From Campylorhamphus procurvoides (taxonomy: Eukaryota > Chordata > Aves > Passeriformes > Dendrocolaptidae), in assembly GCA_013396655.1 (NCBI GenBank), contig WBMV01006439.1, forward strand, positions 434,001 to 498,000: a stretch of DNA of 64,000 nt, read 5' to 3'. Under the pieces are notes generated by a model. That model saw nothing but the letters and a program-made list of their open reading frames with translations. It did no database searches and had not been told where the DNA came from. Position numbers and translations under genes: made by a program. Shown here in pieces: positions 13,221-26,365 of this stretch (position 1 is the first letter of the stretch; every line of letters starts with the position of its first letter).

Positions 13221-15020
13221 GACAAAAAGAAAAAAAAATCCTTGAAAGATTTTGAAACTATAAAACTACTGCTTGCAATTCACATTCATTATTGATTACT
13301 ATTTTTGTGCCTTCAGGAACTCGGTAACTTACATCAGTGCTGGATAGCCCAGAGTAAACTGAAAAATGCACTGAAAGTACTTGATGTACTGCTGTTGGGC
13401 ATAGGGAAGAACTGGAAGAAAGGTAAGGTTGTCAGCATAGTGACCACTGAACTAAAGTGTGCCTGTGGGATTTACTGGGCCGTCTTGCCTAGAGCTCTCA
13501 TAATGTTATTATTAAATACTTTTCCATGGAAATTTATAATGTTTAAAAAAAACCAAAAAAACCTTGGGAAGATTCATGTCTAAGAGTCCTTCAACCTTAT
13601 CTCAAACAGGAAGTTCACTGGGCTGTACTAGAAATAGACCTGAGATATATTTATACATGTGTACACAAACTTCCCTGCCCCCATCTTGTGAATGAAAATA
13701 AACTCTCCAGCAAAAAAAGACATCTTATCTGGGTGCCAAATTGCATATTTTGCTTCTCTGGATATGGGGAATTATTTAAACAACAAGACAGATCTTCCAG
13801 ATTTTTTTCCCTCTTCCCCAGGGGGGACTGGTTTCTTTACAGGATAGAATCCGTTGGAACTACATGACAAAGTTTTGGCAATGAAACTTTGCTCCTGTGA
13901 TGTTCTCAATACAAGCACATTCAAGCCACAAAGATTATTCTGTAAGGATTGGCATACTGCTATTGGCATTGTTGCTCAAAGCAGGGACAGGGGAGGCCTG
14001 CCACTGCCTGTAAATTACACTATGTGAAAATGACTTTCAGCCCAACTATAAACACACAATTATGAAAGGTTACACATTGCCATCCTCAGGCTACCAGTGG
14101 TGCAAGGAGAATGATCTGTAATGAGCAACAAATACTGACAAGTGTTTTAGGTTTTGTAAAATATGTTAACCCTGAATTACCTTCAGATTCAGAAAAAAAA
14201 AAGCGTACAGAATTTAATGTAGATAAAGTATGTTCACAGCAATTGATATTACCCAGTGTTCAAAAAGGAAGGAAAATTCTTTTCCCGAGTAACAAAATAT
14301 GAGTGCTCTTATTCAACAAAATAGTCATCACAAGAAAATATATGGGATCTTGCCTTTCCCAAAAGCTAGATGCCAATGAACAGTTTTAGTTGACAGAGAA
14401 CAACTGAGTCTAGGCCTCTCAGTCCAGCTGATACTTACACCTTTTACAAAGTTCACAACATATCAGGAGGCTGCTCCTCCTCTTTGCACTATTTATTGTC
14501 ACACAAGAACTCTGCCACAAACATATAAATAATAAACTCCACTACTTCTCCCAGTCTTGCATTCGTTGTTCTTGGAAAAATGTATATTATAAATTTCCTG
14601 TCTTTAATTCTCACTCCCAAATTCTTTTTTAAAAGGACATTTCTGAATGGTGTTAACTGGAGCAACAGTTTTAACCTTGACCATCAAGGTTTTGTTTTGA
14701 GATATATGGTACAGCAAAGGCAGTCCTACTTCTTAAGGAGACCAGTTTCTGAAATCCATTATGCCCCTACTTGCATGTCCCACAATCAAGGATAAAGAAA
14801 TGTTGGCAATCTATAAGGCCCAGAGATCAATATGAATCTAAATATTAATGGGGTGTAACTAGACTGTTCAACGACTACAGGCCCTACTAGTCCTGCATAT
14901 ACCACACAGGAAAAGGATTGTTAAAATTTCATCTTTCCTTCCTTACTAACATAAGAAGCTACTCCTGAAGCCAAAGGCAGGAATGCATGGCTGATCCTTG
15001 CCAGTACCTTGTTCCTATAG
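13221..15020. other. Non-coding stretch
   Basis: Nothing recognised beyond A-rich runs (13223-13240 and 13545-13562) and short chance open frames. Confidence 0.5.
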
Positions 15021-15329
15021 TCATAGAGTCATGGAATCTTTTGGGTTGGAAGAAACCTTAAAGATCACCTAAATCCAACCTCTCTGCCTTAGCCAAGGAT
15101 GCCATTCACTAGTTTAGGTTGCTCAGGGCCCCATCCAACCTGGCCTTCAAGACTGCCAGGGTTAGGGCATCCTCAGCTTCTTTGACAACTTGTCCCAGTG
15201 CTTCACAACTCTCTGAATAAAGAATTACTTCCAAACATCTAAGCTAAACATACCTTCTTTAAATTTAAAACCATTGCCCTTTGTTCTGTCACTATTTGCC
15301 TGCATAAAAAGTCCCTTCCGTCTTTACAA
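15021..15329 (-). mobile_element. CR1 LINE 3' end fragment
   Basis: Minus-strand CR1 3' UTR. The left edge starts with the reverse complement of the CR1 terminal repeat (tcatagagtcatggaatc), followed by the diagnostic gggttggaagaaaccttaaa and catccaacctggcctt segments. The fragment is 5'-truncated at about 15329, as expected of CR1 after incomplete reverse transcription, and has no coding capacity. It borders a short (GA)n run. Confidence 0.93.
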
Positions 15330-15343
15330 AGAGAGAGAGAGAG
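15330..15343. repeat. (GA)7 microsatellite
   Basis: Seven GA units directly abut the truncated 5' end of the CR1 fragment. Confidence 0.8.
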
Positions 15344-16570
15344 ATTTGAAGTGATTAGCATAGTTCTGTGCAAAGCAACCTTTGCCTGATGACACAACTG
15401 TCCCAATTAAGTACCATTACACTTCCCTTGGGAACTTTCTGATTAAGTATGCCCAAATTACATGGAGTATACAATGTGATAGTAAAAAACATCACATTTT
15501 CTGATTGTTGCAGCACATGGTACAGATGTAAACATCTCTCTTGGGACCAAAGGATATAAAAATTTGACTGTGCTTTTAGAGACCCAAAAACGATTTCCAA
15601 ACCCAAGGATTTCTAATACATCTACAAATGTTTTAGGTGGTATTTAAGGTCATCTAAGCTTTGCTTTTTTTTTGTTTTTTTTTTTTTTTTAATGATGAAA
15701 GACTGTGTAAGCAGTCAAAAATGAGTTTTTGAAAGCCCAGTTTTTCTTTCACCTTTCTTAGATGTCAGTAGCATGAAAAGTGTTTCTCCAAATGCCTGAC
15801 TTCAATGTTAGATTTTATTCATGCACAAGAATTTTGTCAGCAAATTCAGCAGAATTTTGCCAAGTCTTGTGTCTGTTTTATATGACTGATCTGGTGCCAC
15901 AGTTCTTACTTTGAACAGCATATATTAAAATTCTTAGAGAAAGGCATATTGAGGGCATAAATGTTACATGATGTCTAGCAGGCTGACTGGAAATGCTGAG
16001 ATTTTCTTGTTGATCTGAAACAGAGAAGAAATATCTTCTATTCTGTCTAAAGAAGATGCATTCAGCTAACAGGCATATGGATGCTTTGAAAATTTAATTT
16101 GAGTATAAGCAGCCATTAATTTGAAGCAATAAAAAGATCTTTGAAAGTTTTCTTCTTCAAAAAGTAGAATAGTGTGACAGAAATTTTGAAGAGATATGAG
16201 TTCTCCCATTTTATAAGGTGTCTTTGTTTAAAATGTCCATGGTAGACCTGTCATGGTGATCCTCTCTACTAGACTCCCTCGGACTTTGACAAATGTAAAA
16301 ATAAGCTTGTCAAGATAATATTAAGACTCATTGCTCATGGATATAAACATGCAATAAATTTTAAAGCTGAAGAAAAATTAAAGTGTAATATTGTCAAGGG
16401 AGTAGCTAGATAATTTCCCCTTTGTTCAATTACTAAATGTAAAATTGAGTTGTTTCCTAAAGCAGAGGAGTCATATAAGTTAAAATATGAAGAGGGCAAG
16501 AAAGACTAAAGGACCATAATCACAAAAGAACTATTTGCATGGGGAAAAAAGTGGGATCAGTCCTTAGAAC
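15344..16570. other. Non-coding stretch with T-rich run
   Basis: A T-rich run (about T9-G-T17, 15665-15691) is the only notable item; it could be the reverse of a retroposon A-tail. No gene body was recognised beside it. Confidence 0.5.
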
Positions 16571-16712
16571 ACAGGTTCGCTTGATAATTTAGAGCATGAT
16601 ACTAATAATGCCAAGGTCATGGGTTTGACCCCTATACAGGCCATTCACTTAAGAGTTGGAATCAATAATCCTTGTGGATCTCTTCCAACCCAGAATATTC
16701 TGTGATTCAGTG
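16571..16712 (+). mobile_element. tRNA-Ile-derived SINE with CR1 tail (TguSINE1-like)
   Basis: A composite SINE of about 140 bases. Positions 16571-16643 align along their length with tRNA-Ile: an A-box-like region, an anticodon loop ctaataa (16602-16608) carrying anticodon AAT (16604-16606), a variable/T-arm region with a B-box-like gggtttgacccct, and an acceptor end ggcca. The rest, 16644-16712, is a CR1 3' end: a gttggaa...tcttccaaccc segment and a terminal attctgtgattc tail. This matches the described structure of TguSINE1 in passerines, whose CR1-type tail lets it borrow the CR1 reverse transcriptase. Mismatches in the anticodon stem and B box show it is not a functional tRNA gene. Confidence 0.85.
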
Positions 16713-17416
16713 TCTGAGTTAATTTGCCCATGTCGTTATCTGTTGCCCTTAACCCTTAAAACAGTGAAAGAAGCCAGGCATTAAGTTGAGAATCTAACAA
16801 AGCTGAATAATAGGTTCTCTAAATTCTCATGACAAAGCCTGCCCTATACCTTACTAATTGACTTCTTCAGGAATGCAACATTTGTAAATAAACTAAAAGA
16901 CAAGCAACATACATGCCAAAATTTTTCCTTTGATCATGTGGTTTATTTTTTAATCCTTACCATACCTATTCATTCCAAATAAATGTGTTTCACTGAGCAT
17001 GAGCTGTTCAGCAAGCTGTCTGTATGGACAATCAACTGCATGTGTAAGATGAATGTCTTAGGCTACTGTTTCTGGTATACTTGTTTGCTTTACATAGGAT
17101 AAACATGTATATATTTACACATATATAAACATATATATGTGTGTGTGTGTTAAACAATACATGCATGTATGTTAAAAGGATACATAATGTAGATATCACC
17201 TCATAATTTCCTTTATCTGCTGGAAGACCACTGTAGTCCTATGATAACATAGAAGGCGACAAAGTTAAAATGAAGATTTTGCTAAAATAGAAACCAGTGC
17301 CTTAGGGTATAATGTAATTGTTTTATTCTTGACTTGTAACAACAGTGTCTGTTTCAGTCACACATCATAATTTCATTATGCAGGCCTTCAAAGCAGTACT
17401 AATACCTCTAAGTATT
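16713..17416. other. Non-coding stretch with TA/TG microsatellite
   Basis: AT-rich sequence. It includes an imperfect (TA)n-(TG)n run at about 17105-17150. No element or gene was recognised. Confidence 0.5.
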
Positions 17417-17430
17417 GGGGGGGGGGGGGG
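17417..17430. repeat. G14 homopolymer at gap edge
   Basis: Fourteen consecutive G end two bases before the run of N. Such G homopolymers commonly stop sequencing or assembly. Confidence 0.95.
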
Positions 17431-17432
17431 AG

Positions 17433-17473
17433 NNNNNNNNNNNNNNNNNNNNNNNNNNNNNNNNNNNNNNNNN
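17433..17473. other. Assembly gap (41 N)
   Basis: Forty-one undetermined bases. The true length is unknown. Confidence 0.98.
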
Positions 17474-18119
17474 TATTAATTGAAAAATGCAACTTCAGGA
17501 CAAACAATGAATTAATAGCTGTTAAAAATGTTAAACTGTCAAATTTTTTTCAGGAAATGTAAAGAAACTTTAAACTGGGCATTTCTGAAATGTTTACATT
17601 TTTTTGTAATACTAAAAAAACTCTCCAAAACAAACACATCCTGTCCCACTCCCTTTCTCTCTGTGCCCCAGTAAGATGTCCTTAATATGCAAGAATTCAT
17701 CATACTGCTGCTGTCTTTATACAAACAGACCATCATTTCTGAGGCTGGGTCTCAGAACCACAGCTGAATCAAAATGAAAAAGATTCACCTGCTGATGAAA
17801 TTGTCCTTGCACCAACATCAGATAGCAATTTTGATTGAAAAAAATCTAGAAGATGGTACATCACCTCAACTTCTTTGACCAGATGGCATATACACAAGCC
17901 ATGTATTATCTAGCTAGTAGATCCAGACTTTTTCTGTCTTCATGTTGTTTCCTAAGTAATGAGCAAATAATAATATTACTAAAAATGGTCATTTGTGTAT
18001 AATAAACCATTTGAAGCACAGAAACTCTCTGAGCCATAGATCTATAACAGTGGAAGCATTTCAGGTCAATATCAATGCTTTCTTCTCCAATTTTCTTTAT
18101 GCATTCAGTAATGGCCATT

Positions 18120-18174
18120 CTTATACCATCTTATGGTTATAACCATCATATTCTTATAACCATCTTATGGTTAT
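18120..18174. repeat. Repeated 21-22-bp motif with palindrome
   Basis: A 21-base segment (18120-18140) recurs at 18153-18174 with one extra A; the core is ccatcttatggttat. The first copy runs into the perfect 14-base palindrome atggttataaccat (18133-18146). Confidence 0.85.
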
Positions 18175-18498
18175 TATTTGACATGATAATTATTGAAACC
18201 AATCTTTAATCTGATCCCTTATTAGACTTCTTACATTCCTATGGTCATATAAATAGCCTCATCTACAAAGCTCTTTGTAATGCTTAACAATGTGACTACA
18301 TAATCTTAAAATCCCAGGAGATGTGCTATATGCTCTGGATCACATTTTATTGACATATTGGGAAGCTATCACATGTATACTTGTCTTTATTTTATCAATG
18401 TTTTCCTTCTGTGAGCTAGATGTTAAGGGGCTCAAAGGGCAGGAAGATGTTAATTAAATTTATTTAACTCTGCTGTAACACCAGCTGACAAAATGAGA

Positions 18499-18558
18499 TT
18501 TTTTTCCCTTTCACTCTTTCCTTTCCCCTATCCCCTTCCCTGTCCCTTTCCTTCTTTT
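18499..18558. repeat. Polypyrimidine tract
   Basis: Sixty bases are almost entirely C and T on the plus strand, with repeated cctttc/ccctt units. Such strand-asymmetric tracts can adopt triplex (H-DNA) conformations. Confidence 0.8.
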
Positions 18559-21335
18559 ACAACATGCTCACATAAACTCTAAGCTAAAAAAATTTACTCC
18601 TTTTTCTTCAAGGAAATTTGGTAGAAAAACTAGCCACTAGGTAAAGATTTATTTTATTTTAATATGTTGAGGACACTCATGGATGTCCCTTCAATCTTCC
18701 TAGAAATACCAGTCTTTTACCTTCTCTCCACAATGTTCCTTCTCTTCTAGTTTATGCCAATTCTTAAATGAGTGTTTTTGCAAACATACATCTGCTGTTC
18801 TAGGAATATGTTGCAAATTAGATTGAGAACTATACTGGCACGTATGTCCATCTTTCTGGGTCTAGCTTTTCTGGGTCCCTAGGTACCATCACAAAGCTAA
18901 AGCAAGTGTTTAGAACTGAAAAGCTAAGAAATTCCAGTCTATAATTTCAAGCTGATTTGTTTCATCATTTTCACCACACTGTTTGAAAAGGTTTCTTTTT
19001 CTGTAAAGGAAAATTTGTATTTTTATCATCAGTTTGACACTGGCATCTGCCACCCCAACATCTGTCACTCTTATCTAATTGCCTATTTTGGAACAGGAGA
19101 GGAAGTTCTGTTAAAGAAAGCTTGAAAAGCAACATTATGAATTGAGTCTGATATTCCATTTAATTATTCTAAATTGATAGTTTTTAAAACATTTTGCATC
19201 AGCCCATTAATGAAAAAAACAGTTTCTTAAGTAGAGAGTCTCAGGCTGAATAATTCTGGCATTAAAGGTGATGATTCATGAAAATCACTCTTTTTGAAAA
19301 CAGTTCTGTTCATAATGAAAATAAGTTTATTTGGATCTTTTCTCCTTCTTATCTCTGAGTACAGTCAGGAAAATTAGATATTTATTGGATGCATAATTAA
19401 ATATTGTATGTTTTGTTGCTTATTCCAATTCAGTTTAAAAGTTCAAGCTGATTGACTTGGCATGCTGGCCAAGAGAAATGCAGCTCTTACTAGTAAGTGC
19501 ACTACAGTTGTTTTTAAAAGTTGGAGTTATTGATGTTAGTTTCTTGCCTCTTTGCTACTTGGGCCTGTGAACCACTTCCATGATAAATGTTATGCAGGAC
19601 AATTACCCGGTGTTAAACACATCTTTGTTGTGAATTCATGCAGTTAGGACAGAAGCAGTGAAAGAAAATTAGACTATTTGAATGGACACCAGATGACTAT
19701 GAATTTAGATGAAAAGGGGTAGGTTTAAATGTATTATATATAAGCAGAGACATATATATCTTAGGTTAGCACCTGCTTGTGTCATGACCAAGAGAAAATT
19801 AATCACGTAATTCAGTGCCCTTACTTCTGCATATGCAAACCTACATCTGCAAATAACTACATATAAGTACCTTTATTTGACGATAGCATGATAGCTAAGG
19901 GTAAACACTTAGATAGCTACATCCCAAAATCAAACAACTGGAAGTATTGTCTCTTGGAAGTTTTTTTCAACAGAGTAATATTGCAATGCAGACACAAAAC
20001 ATGGTCCCTCACACTCAAGATCAGGTCGAAACCTTTTACAGAGAAAATATTGATATGTAGGAACACCAAAATCTTAATCCAGCATAGCAAGCAGCAAGTG
20101 CCTGTGTATAAGTGTGTACAAATTGTTGTGAGTTTTTTCCAACATTAGTTTAGAAAGGACAATTGCCCTTAGTACACTGGATGAAACCCTGTGTGTGCCA
20201 GCCAAGCAAAATGAAGAGCATTCAGGGACTTTATCAGCTGCCAGCACCTAAGCCTGTATTCAACTGAACCATGAGATTGGTTTCTGACATGCCTTGGGGT
20301 CAGGCTTACTACTAGCACTTTCTCAGACAAAACTGGGCATTATTCAGCACTTATGAGGTCCCAGGAAACATTCTCAAAAGGCCGCTTTACCACCCTCAGT
20401 TTGAAAACTCTAAGACTTGAATAAACATAGGTTGTCTTATGACATCTGGTCTTTGTGCCCAAAATATTCCTAGACATATTTCATACATTAAGATATAGGT
20501 AAGCACATTCGGCACATTTGAAAACTGATTTGCAAAAATAAGGGAAGCAAAAAGAAAAAAACAGAAGCCATTCTTCTTTTGTCAGAAGTGATCTGCAGTC
20601 TCTTTCCAGACTAGTTGATGCTGGGTAGTCCAGTTGTTTGTTGCCCAGAACTCTGGTTGAAATTCTCAGAATATTTACCTCTCAGCTTCCCAGGGTTTCA
20701 ACCTCTTACTTTCAACTCCATCATTCATGATTCTGACCCTTGATCAGGTTGTGTACCTCAAAACCATTCAACAGTCTTTACCTAATGGAGTTTTCTTTTA
20801 GAATAGGTACTTTTTAACCCTGTTATTTCATCCACACCATTTAGCAGTCAGTTTCCAAGGTTAGCTTGTAGATTTGGCTTTGACCTTTTCCAAAACAGTT
20901 TGAATGCTACTTAGTCGGGACTCATTTCTCTGCCAGTGACAGGTCATAGAAGAGCACTAACTGCCAGAGAAGGTCTGGATTAAATGAATGACACTGACCT
21001 AAGGTAACATTTTCAGTCTGAACACACTTTTCGTCTTAGTTTGCCAACATTTGATGTTAGTTACATACAAAAATCTTTTATTTTTTTCAGGATTTTGCTT
21101 TTAGTAGATGATGCCAATGGATTGATGTTTTTTTTAGGAAAAAAAAAATATTAATCCAGACTGGTGAGACAGAAGCAGATTTTTATATATGCAACAGTGT
21201 ATGTACTTTATTACAACTGGTAATATTGCACCTTCACAAAGAACGAATTGACCTGTGTTTGTTTACCACATTATAAAAGGGTGCTATTTGCATTGCTGGA
21301 TTTTCACAATGTATTCTGTCCAGGTTTAGGTAGCG

Positions 21336-21392
21336 TTACTATTTTTACTGTTATTATTACTATTACTGTCATTGTTGTTATTGTTATAATAA
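21336..21392. repeat. ATT-type imperfect microsatellite
   Basis: Interspersed tta/ttg/act triplets over 57 bases; degenerate. Confidence 0.75.
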
Positions 21393-24300
21393 GATTGGTT
21401 TCCTTTAAACTTCTTTAAAAAGCACCTGTTCATTTTTTGGGGCAGTGTACACTAATTTATTATTCTTTATTGACATTAGTAGAGTTCTGAATACCTTTTC
21501 TGTGAAGTCTGAGCGGACAATGCAGGTGACCTTTCCCTCTATTTGTTGTTCTGGTTGGAAGAGCCATATTTGAAAATATTTTAGAAAGCACATTAGCTTA
21601 TGTTGTTAGCACAGGCATATGTACACTAAATGTGCAAAAGAACTCAATTTGCTATTAAACTCTGTTCTGTAAACCTTTAAGGGGAATATCTCAGATTTCC
21701 TACCACATTTCAGCACAAACTGTCTCCTAGCCTAGAGATGGAAATACAGCAACCTATTTCTGTATAGAGGCATTTTCTTTCATAAACTACATCATCATAT
21801 GAGGAATAACTGGGGGGGAAAATTCCAAAGAAAGGACACATTTTATGTCACTTATCTTGGTAACTTAAAGAAAATAATCCAGAGCACATATAATGTGAAT
21901 TGTTTTTTAAAAAGACTACTTTAACATATTGGAAGAGAAAAAGAAGTAGCGTTGTGGATCTGTGTTGACCGTCTAGAGTGCGGGCTGAAAAAGTTCATGT
22001 TGGTTGCACCCTGGATGATGTAGCCTTCTGATATGTAAAAATATCACCCCTCTCAGAAACTCAGAACAGGAACAAAGTGAGTAGTGTACAAACTGTATTG
22101 TTTTGCGCTTTTTTTCATTTTAGATAAGATGCTTTTAAAAGATGATGAGCACCTCAAATATTTCACAAAGGAAATAACAATGTATTTTTCCACTAAACCA
22201 GAAAAAAACAGGTTTCTAAACTAAAGTTAATTACCAGTGTGGGAATTGTTACTGTCTCAAGGCTGCAGTAACTTACACACTTTGACTTCACTGAAAAATT
22301 TCTCTTTTAATATCAGGTAAGTTTGGAGTCACCACCTAAAAGCCTGACTGGGGGAAATGTAATTAAAGTTGTCTGAATCAGCCCATGTATTCTAATAGTC
22401 AATAACAAATAGAGAATTACATATTTTCTTTGGGACTAGAATGATACCATGTGTCTCTCTGCTTATTCTCTCTCTGACAGCCAAGAAAAGAACTTCAAAA
22501 AACTGTCTGGGGCACTGTCCACATTCTAGAATGTTTTATCATTTCATGCAGCTCACGAAAGCAGAAGCTTTTAAGTGACAGATCTTTGAGGTTCAAGACA
22601 AGGTTCTCCCATTCTCTGTCTTGCTATGTTTCCAAAAGTTAAGGCAACAAAATTTTGCAAAACTGTTTCTATTGATTCAGCCATATTAACTACTTCCTTT
22701 CTGAGTATTTTAAAGGAACTTTGAACTGGGTGGAGGGCCTCCTTACATATTTTCAATTTCTTTATCTTTGAATAATTTGAAAAATAAATTACATGATAAG
22801 ATGATCTATGTGACAAAGTAAATCAAGTACTTAGATATCTATTCTAACACAACCACAAGAACAAAACAATGACAAACTGTATGAGAAATACAAACCCCAT
22901 GTCTATCTGCTGTCTGGGTTATCTGTAATGCATAAGAGTCACACCAAAATCAGATCACAGTATCATAGTTTTGTGTTAAAGTTTTGTGAAAGATATCTGA
23001 TCAGTTTGAAGGCAAAAGAAAGGTGTTAAATCTATTAAATTCACTATATTAAAGGAAATATTCCTATGTTCTTACCCAAGGTATTAAGTCCTTACCCAAG
23101 TTCTAAACACCTTACAAAAAATAGTAACTTAGCCAATATTAGTATTCAGTGATTTCTCCCAAAACACAATTATTCTCCTCTTTAAATTTCTCAGTATGAT
23201 CAGGACCACATCATTGACTCAATGAAAACTTTCTCTTCTGACAGCTTTTAACCTTTCACAGACAAGTAAAAAAATAAATAAAAGGTTTAAGCAAGAAATA
23301 GAGTTTTTCAACAAGCCCTAAATATCCTCAAGTTCTGTCTCTCTGTGAAAGAAAACACTCTGTCAAAATACGTGTTCCCAGAAACCAATTGAAACCCAGT
23401 CTTGTCTGTTGAATACTATAAATAAAGCACCATGTAATAAACAGCCATCTGTATTTCAGACCAGCTGTGGTTTCGTAGTGATTTTCATCCATTTGCCAAT
23501 AAAAATTATATTTCGATAAACTAAATCTGCTATTCAAAAAATTCAGCATTATTGTTCACAATGAAAATGAGATAGTCTTATTCTCTATGTCCTGGTTAAT
23601 TCAGATCAGTCCACGCAACAGGAATATTGGCATGTATTTTGCTTCATCTACATATCCATGAATACAGTCCCGAATGATTTATACAGGTTCCTAGAAAAGA
23701 TAGAAGAAATAATTCTTGTTCTGTCATCAGCTAAAGAGTGTTTCCTCTCTCTTGTCTAAAGTGAGTTTCTCAGAACTTATTCAAATGCTGTGTTAAGTCC
23801 AACAGAACTTTTGCTTTCTCTTGATGCACCTTCTGAGTTTCATTTAAGTTAGAGGTGATGGTGGTTCAAATTGGAAGAAATCAGGACTGAAAAACAAGTG
23901 TTTTTTGTTGTTTTTTTTTTTTTTTTTCAACAGTAACTGGAATAAAACTCCATAAAAGTAACAAAGCCTCCCTGCACCAAAATAAAATGTTGCCATATCT
24001 CTGGAAAGAAGAGAACCCACAGACGTACATTTAGGAATGGCTTGTGTTTCTGATGTCACTACTGACTATTCAATGTGTTCCAGAATCACTATTAAAAAAT
24101 AGGAAAAGTCAGAATCAAAACTTAATTATTTTATTCTGATGATGGATAAAAGTGGACTTAAACACCTCTAGTACAGTTTTCAAACTGGTCACAATATTAA
24201 GAAATAATTTGACTCAATGCAAAAAATCCTGACAACTTCAGAAGAATTGCTTTGATGCACTTGTCTACTGTCACTCCAAAAATAAGGGATGGATGAAAAA

Positions 24301-25070
24301 TGAAAGAAGGTCAATATACCATACATGAGTAGTCAGATTTTTCTACTCTGTCTGAAAAGTGTCTCTGTTTACAGCACCACTATCCAGGCTGTCTGAATAA
24401 ATTCAGCAAAACTGTTATTTCTGCTGTTACTCAGAAAGCAAGTCCAGAGTTGCCTTTATTCATCATCTAATACTTTTAGAAAAACCCTTTAGAAATCTGC
24501 TGGCCGTTACCAGCTAAAGGTCAAACACAACCCAAATTTGGTATCATAAAAGCCAGTAGGGCTGTCTGTGGTTGATTTTTTCTGTAAAGTAACCCTGTCT
24601 GTATTGTTTAACTGTGAATGCAAAACACAAATAAGTCGGTCAAGGGATTTTTATTTTTTGAAAATCAGATAGAGAAGAAACATAATTAAAAACCAAGCAA
24701 CCAGCTTTTCAGTAATTACATGATTTGAGAAATCTTCAAGTCCACTTGTTCACAATCTTTTCTACCATATTGCACCTGTGAAAGGTAACTATAGACAGGA
24801 TCACAAAGGTAGTCTTCCAAAAAAAGGAACACAAAGGAAGGCAAAAAATTTTGAACTTAACCTGGCCACTTCTTTTAAGGATAACAAGAAGTGCTTTTAT
24901 AAATACATTAGCAGCAAAAGGAGGGGCAAGGAAAACCTCCATTCTTTGTTGGACACGGTGGGGGGAACATAGTTACCAAAGACAAGGAAAAGGCTGAGGT
25001 ACTTAACACTTTCTTTGCCTCAGTTTCCAACAATAAGACAGGTTGTCCTCAGGACAACTGATCTCCTGCA

Positions 25071-26365
25071 TTGGTAGACAGGGACAGGGAGCTGAATAGC
25101 CCCCTTGTAATCCAGGACCTGCTGAGCCACTTGGATCCTCACAAGGCTATGGGACCAGATGGGACCCATCCTAGGGTGATGAGGGAGCTGATGGAACAGC
25201 TTGCCAAGCTGCTCTCCATTTATCAACAGTCCTGGCTCACTGGGGAGGTCCCAGATGNGGTCCCAGATGATTGGAAAATGGCTAATGTGACACCTATCCA
25301 CAAGAAGGGCCATAAGGAAGACCCAGACTATAGGTCTGTCAGCCTGACCTCAGTGCACAACAGCGTTATGGAACAGATCATCCTAAGTGAGATCACACGA
25401 CACCTGCAGGACTGACAGGGCATCACACCCAGACAGCACAGATTTAGGAGGGGCACATCCTGCCTGACCTGATCTCCTTTTATGACTAGGTGGCCCGCCT
25501 GGTGGATGAGAGGAAGGCTGTGGATGTAGCCTACATAGACTTCAGCAAAGCCTTTGACACTGTCCCATAGTACGCTCCTGGAAAAGCTGGCACCACGGCT
25601 TGGACAGGTGCATTCTCTGCTGGGTTAGGAACTGGCTGGATGGCTGGGCCCAGAGAGTGGTGGTGAGTGGTGCTGCATCCAGTTGGTGGCCAGTCACCAG
25701 TGGTGTTCCCCAGGGATCAATGCTGGTCCCTATTTAATATTTTTATTGTTGGTTTGGATGAGGCGATCAAGTTTACCGTTAGCAAATTTGCAGATGATAC
25801 CAAGTTGGGGAGAAGTGTCAATCTACTGGAGGGTAGGGTGTGGACAGGCTGGATAGATGGGCTGAATCCAACTGTGTAATGTTTAACAAGACCAAGTGCC
25901 AGGTCCTGGAGTTTGGCCACCACAACCTCATGGAGGTTGGGGACAGAATGGCTGGAAAACAACCAGGAAGAAGGGGACTTGGGGCTTCTGATTGTCAGGA
26001 AACTGAACATGAGCCAGTGGCATCCTGGCCTCTATCAGGAATATTGTGGTCAGCAGGACTTGGGAAGTGGTTCCCCCCCGTACTTGGCACTGGTGACTCC
26101 GCACCTTGAGTACTGTGTTCAGTTCTGGGTCCCTCAGTTTAGGAAGGATATTGAAGTGCTGGAGCATGTGCAAAGAAGGGCAGTGAAGAGACTGGAGTAC
26201 AAATCCTATGAGGATTTGAGGGAGCTGGGGTTGCTTAGCCTGGAGAAGAGGAGGCTCAGGGGAGACGTTATCGTTCTCCACAACTACCTGAAAGGAGGTT
26301 GTAGTGAGGTGGGGATCAGTCTCTTCTCCCAGACAGCCAGCAGTAGGACAAGAGGACAGTCTTAA
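25071..26365 (+). pseudogene. CR1 ORF2 reverse transcriptase remnant
   Basis: The RT copies CR1 RNA into DNA at the nicked target site (target-primed reverse transcription). Visible RT motifs in order: GPDGTHPRV and HKKG in the open segment 25071-25415; DFSKAFDTV at 25538-25564; GVPQGS at 25702-25719; FADDTKLG, with both catalytic aspartates, at 25787-25810; and the thumb and C-terminal region to about 26365. These motifs sit in different frames (25071 in one, 25532 in another, GVPQGS in a third, FADD back in the second). There are therefore at least two frameshifts, plus a stop two codons after DFSKAFDTV. A 12-base repeat around the N at 25258 adds four codons in frame. The catalytic core is recognisable but no full-length protein can be made. 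Confidence 0.9.
25258..25258. other. Ambiguous base inside a 12-bp repeat
   Basis: The N sits at the junction of two copies of ggtcccagatg (25247-25257 and 25259-25269). Confidence 0.9.

Larger units (their letters stand above)
17474..24785. other. Long non-coding stretch
   Basis: No gene or classifiable transposon was recognised in 7.3 kb. Items seen: an ATT-rich microsatellite at 21336-21392, a pyrimidine tract at 18499-18558, a duplicated palindrome-bearing motif at 18120-18174, a T8/A10 inverted run near 21129-21150, and a T-run at about 23911-23928. Open frames are all under 90 codons. Confidence 0.55.

Noticed and set aside
16571..16643. A tRNA-Ile gene
   Set aside because: Stem mismatches, a degraded B box and the attached CR1 tail show it is the head of a SINE.
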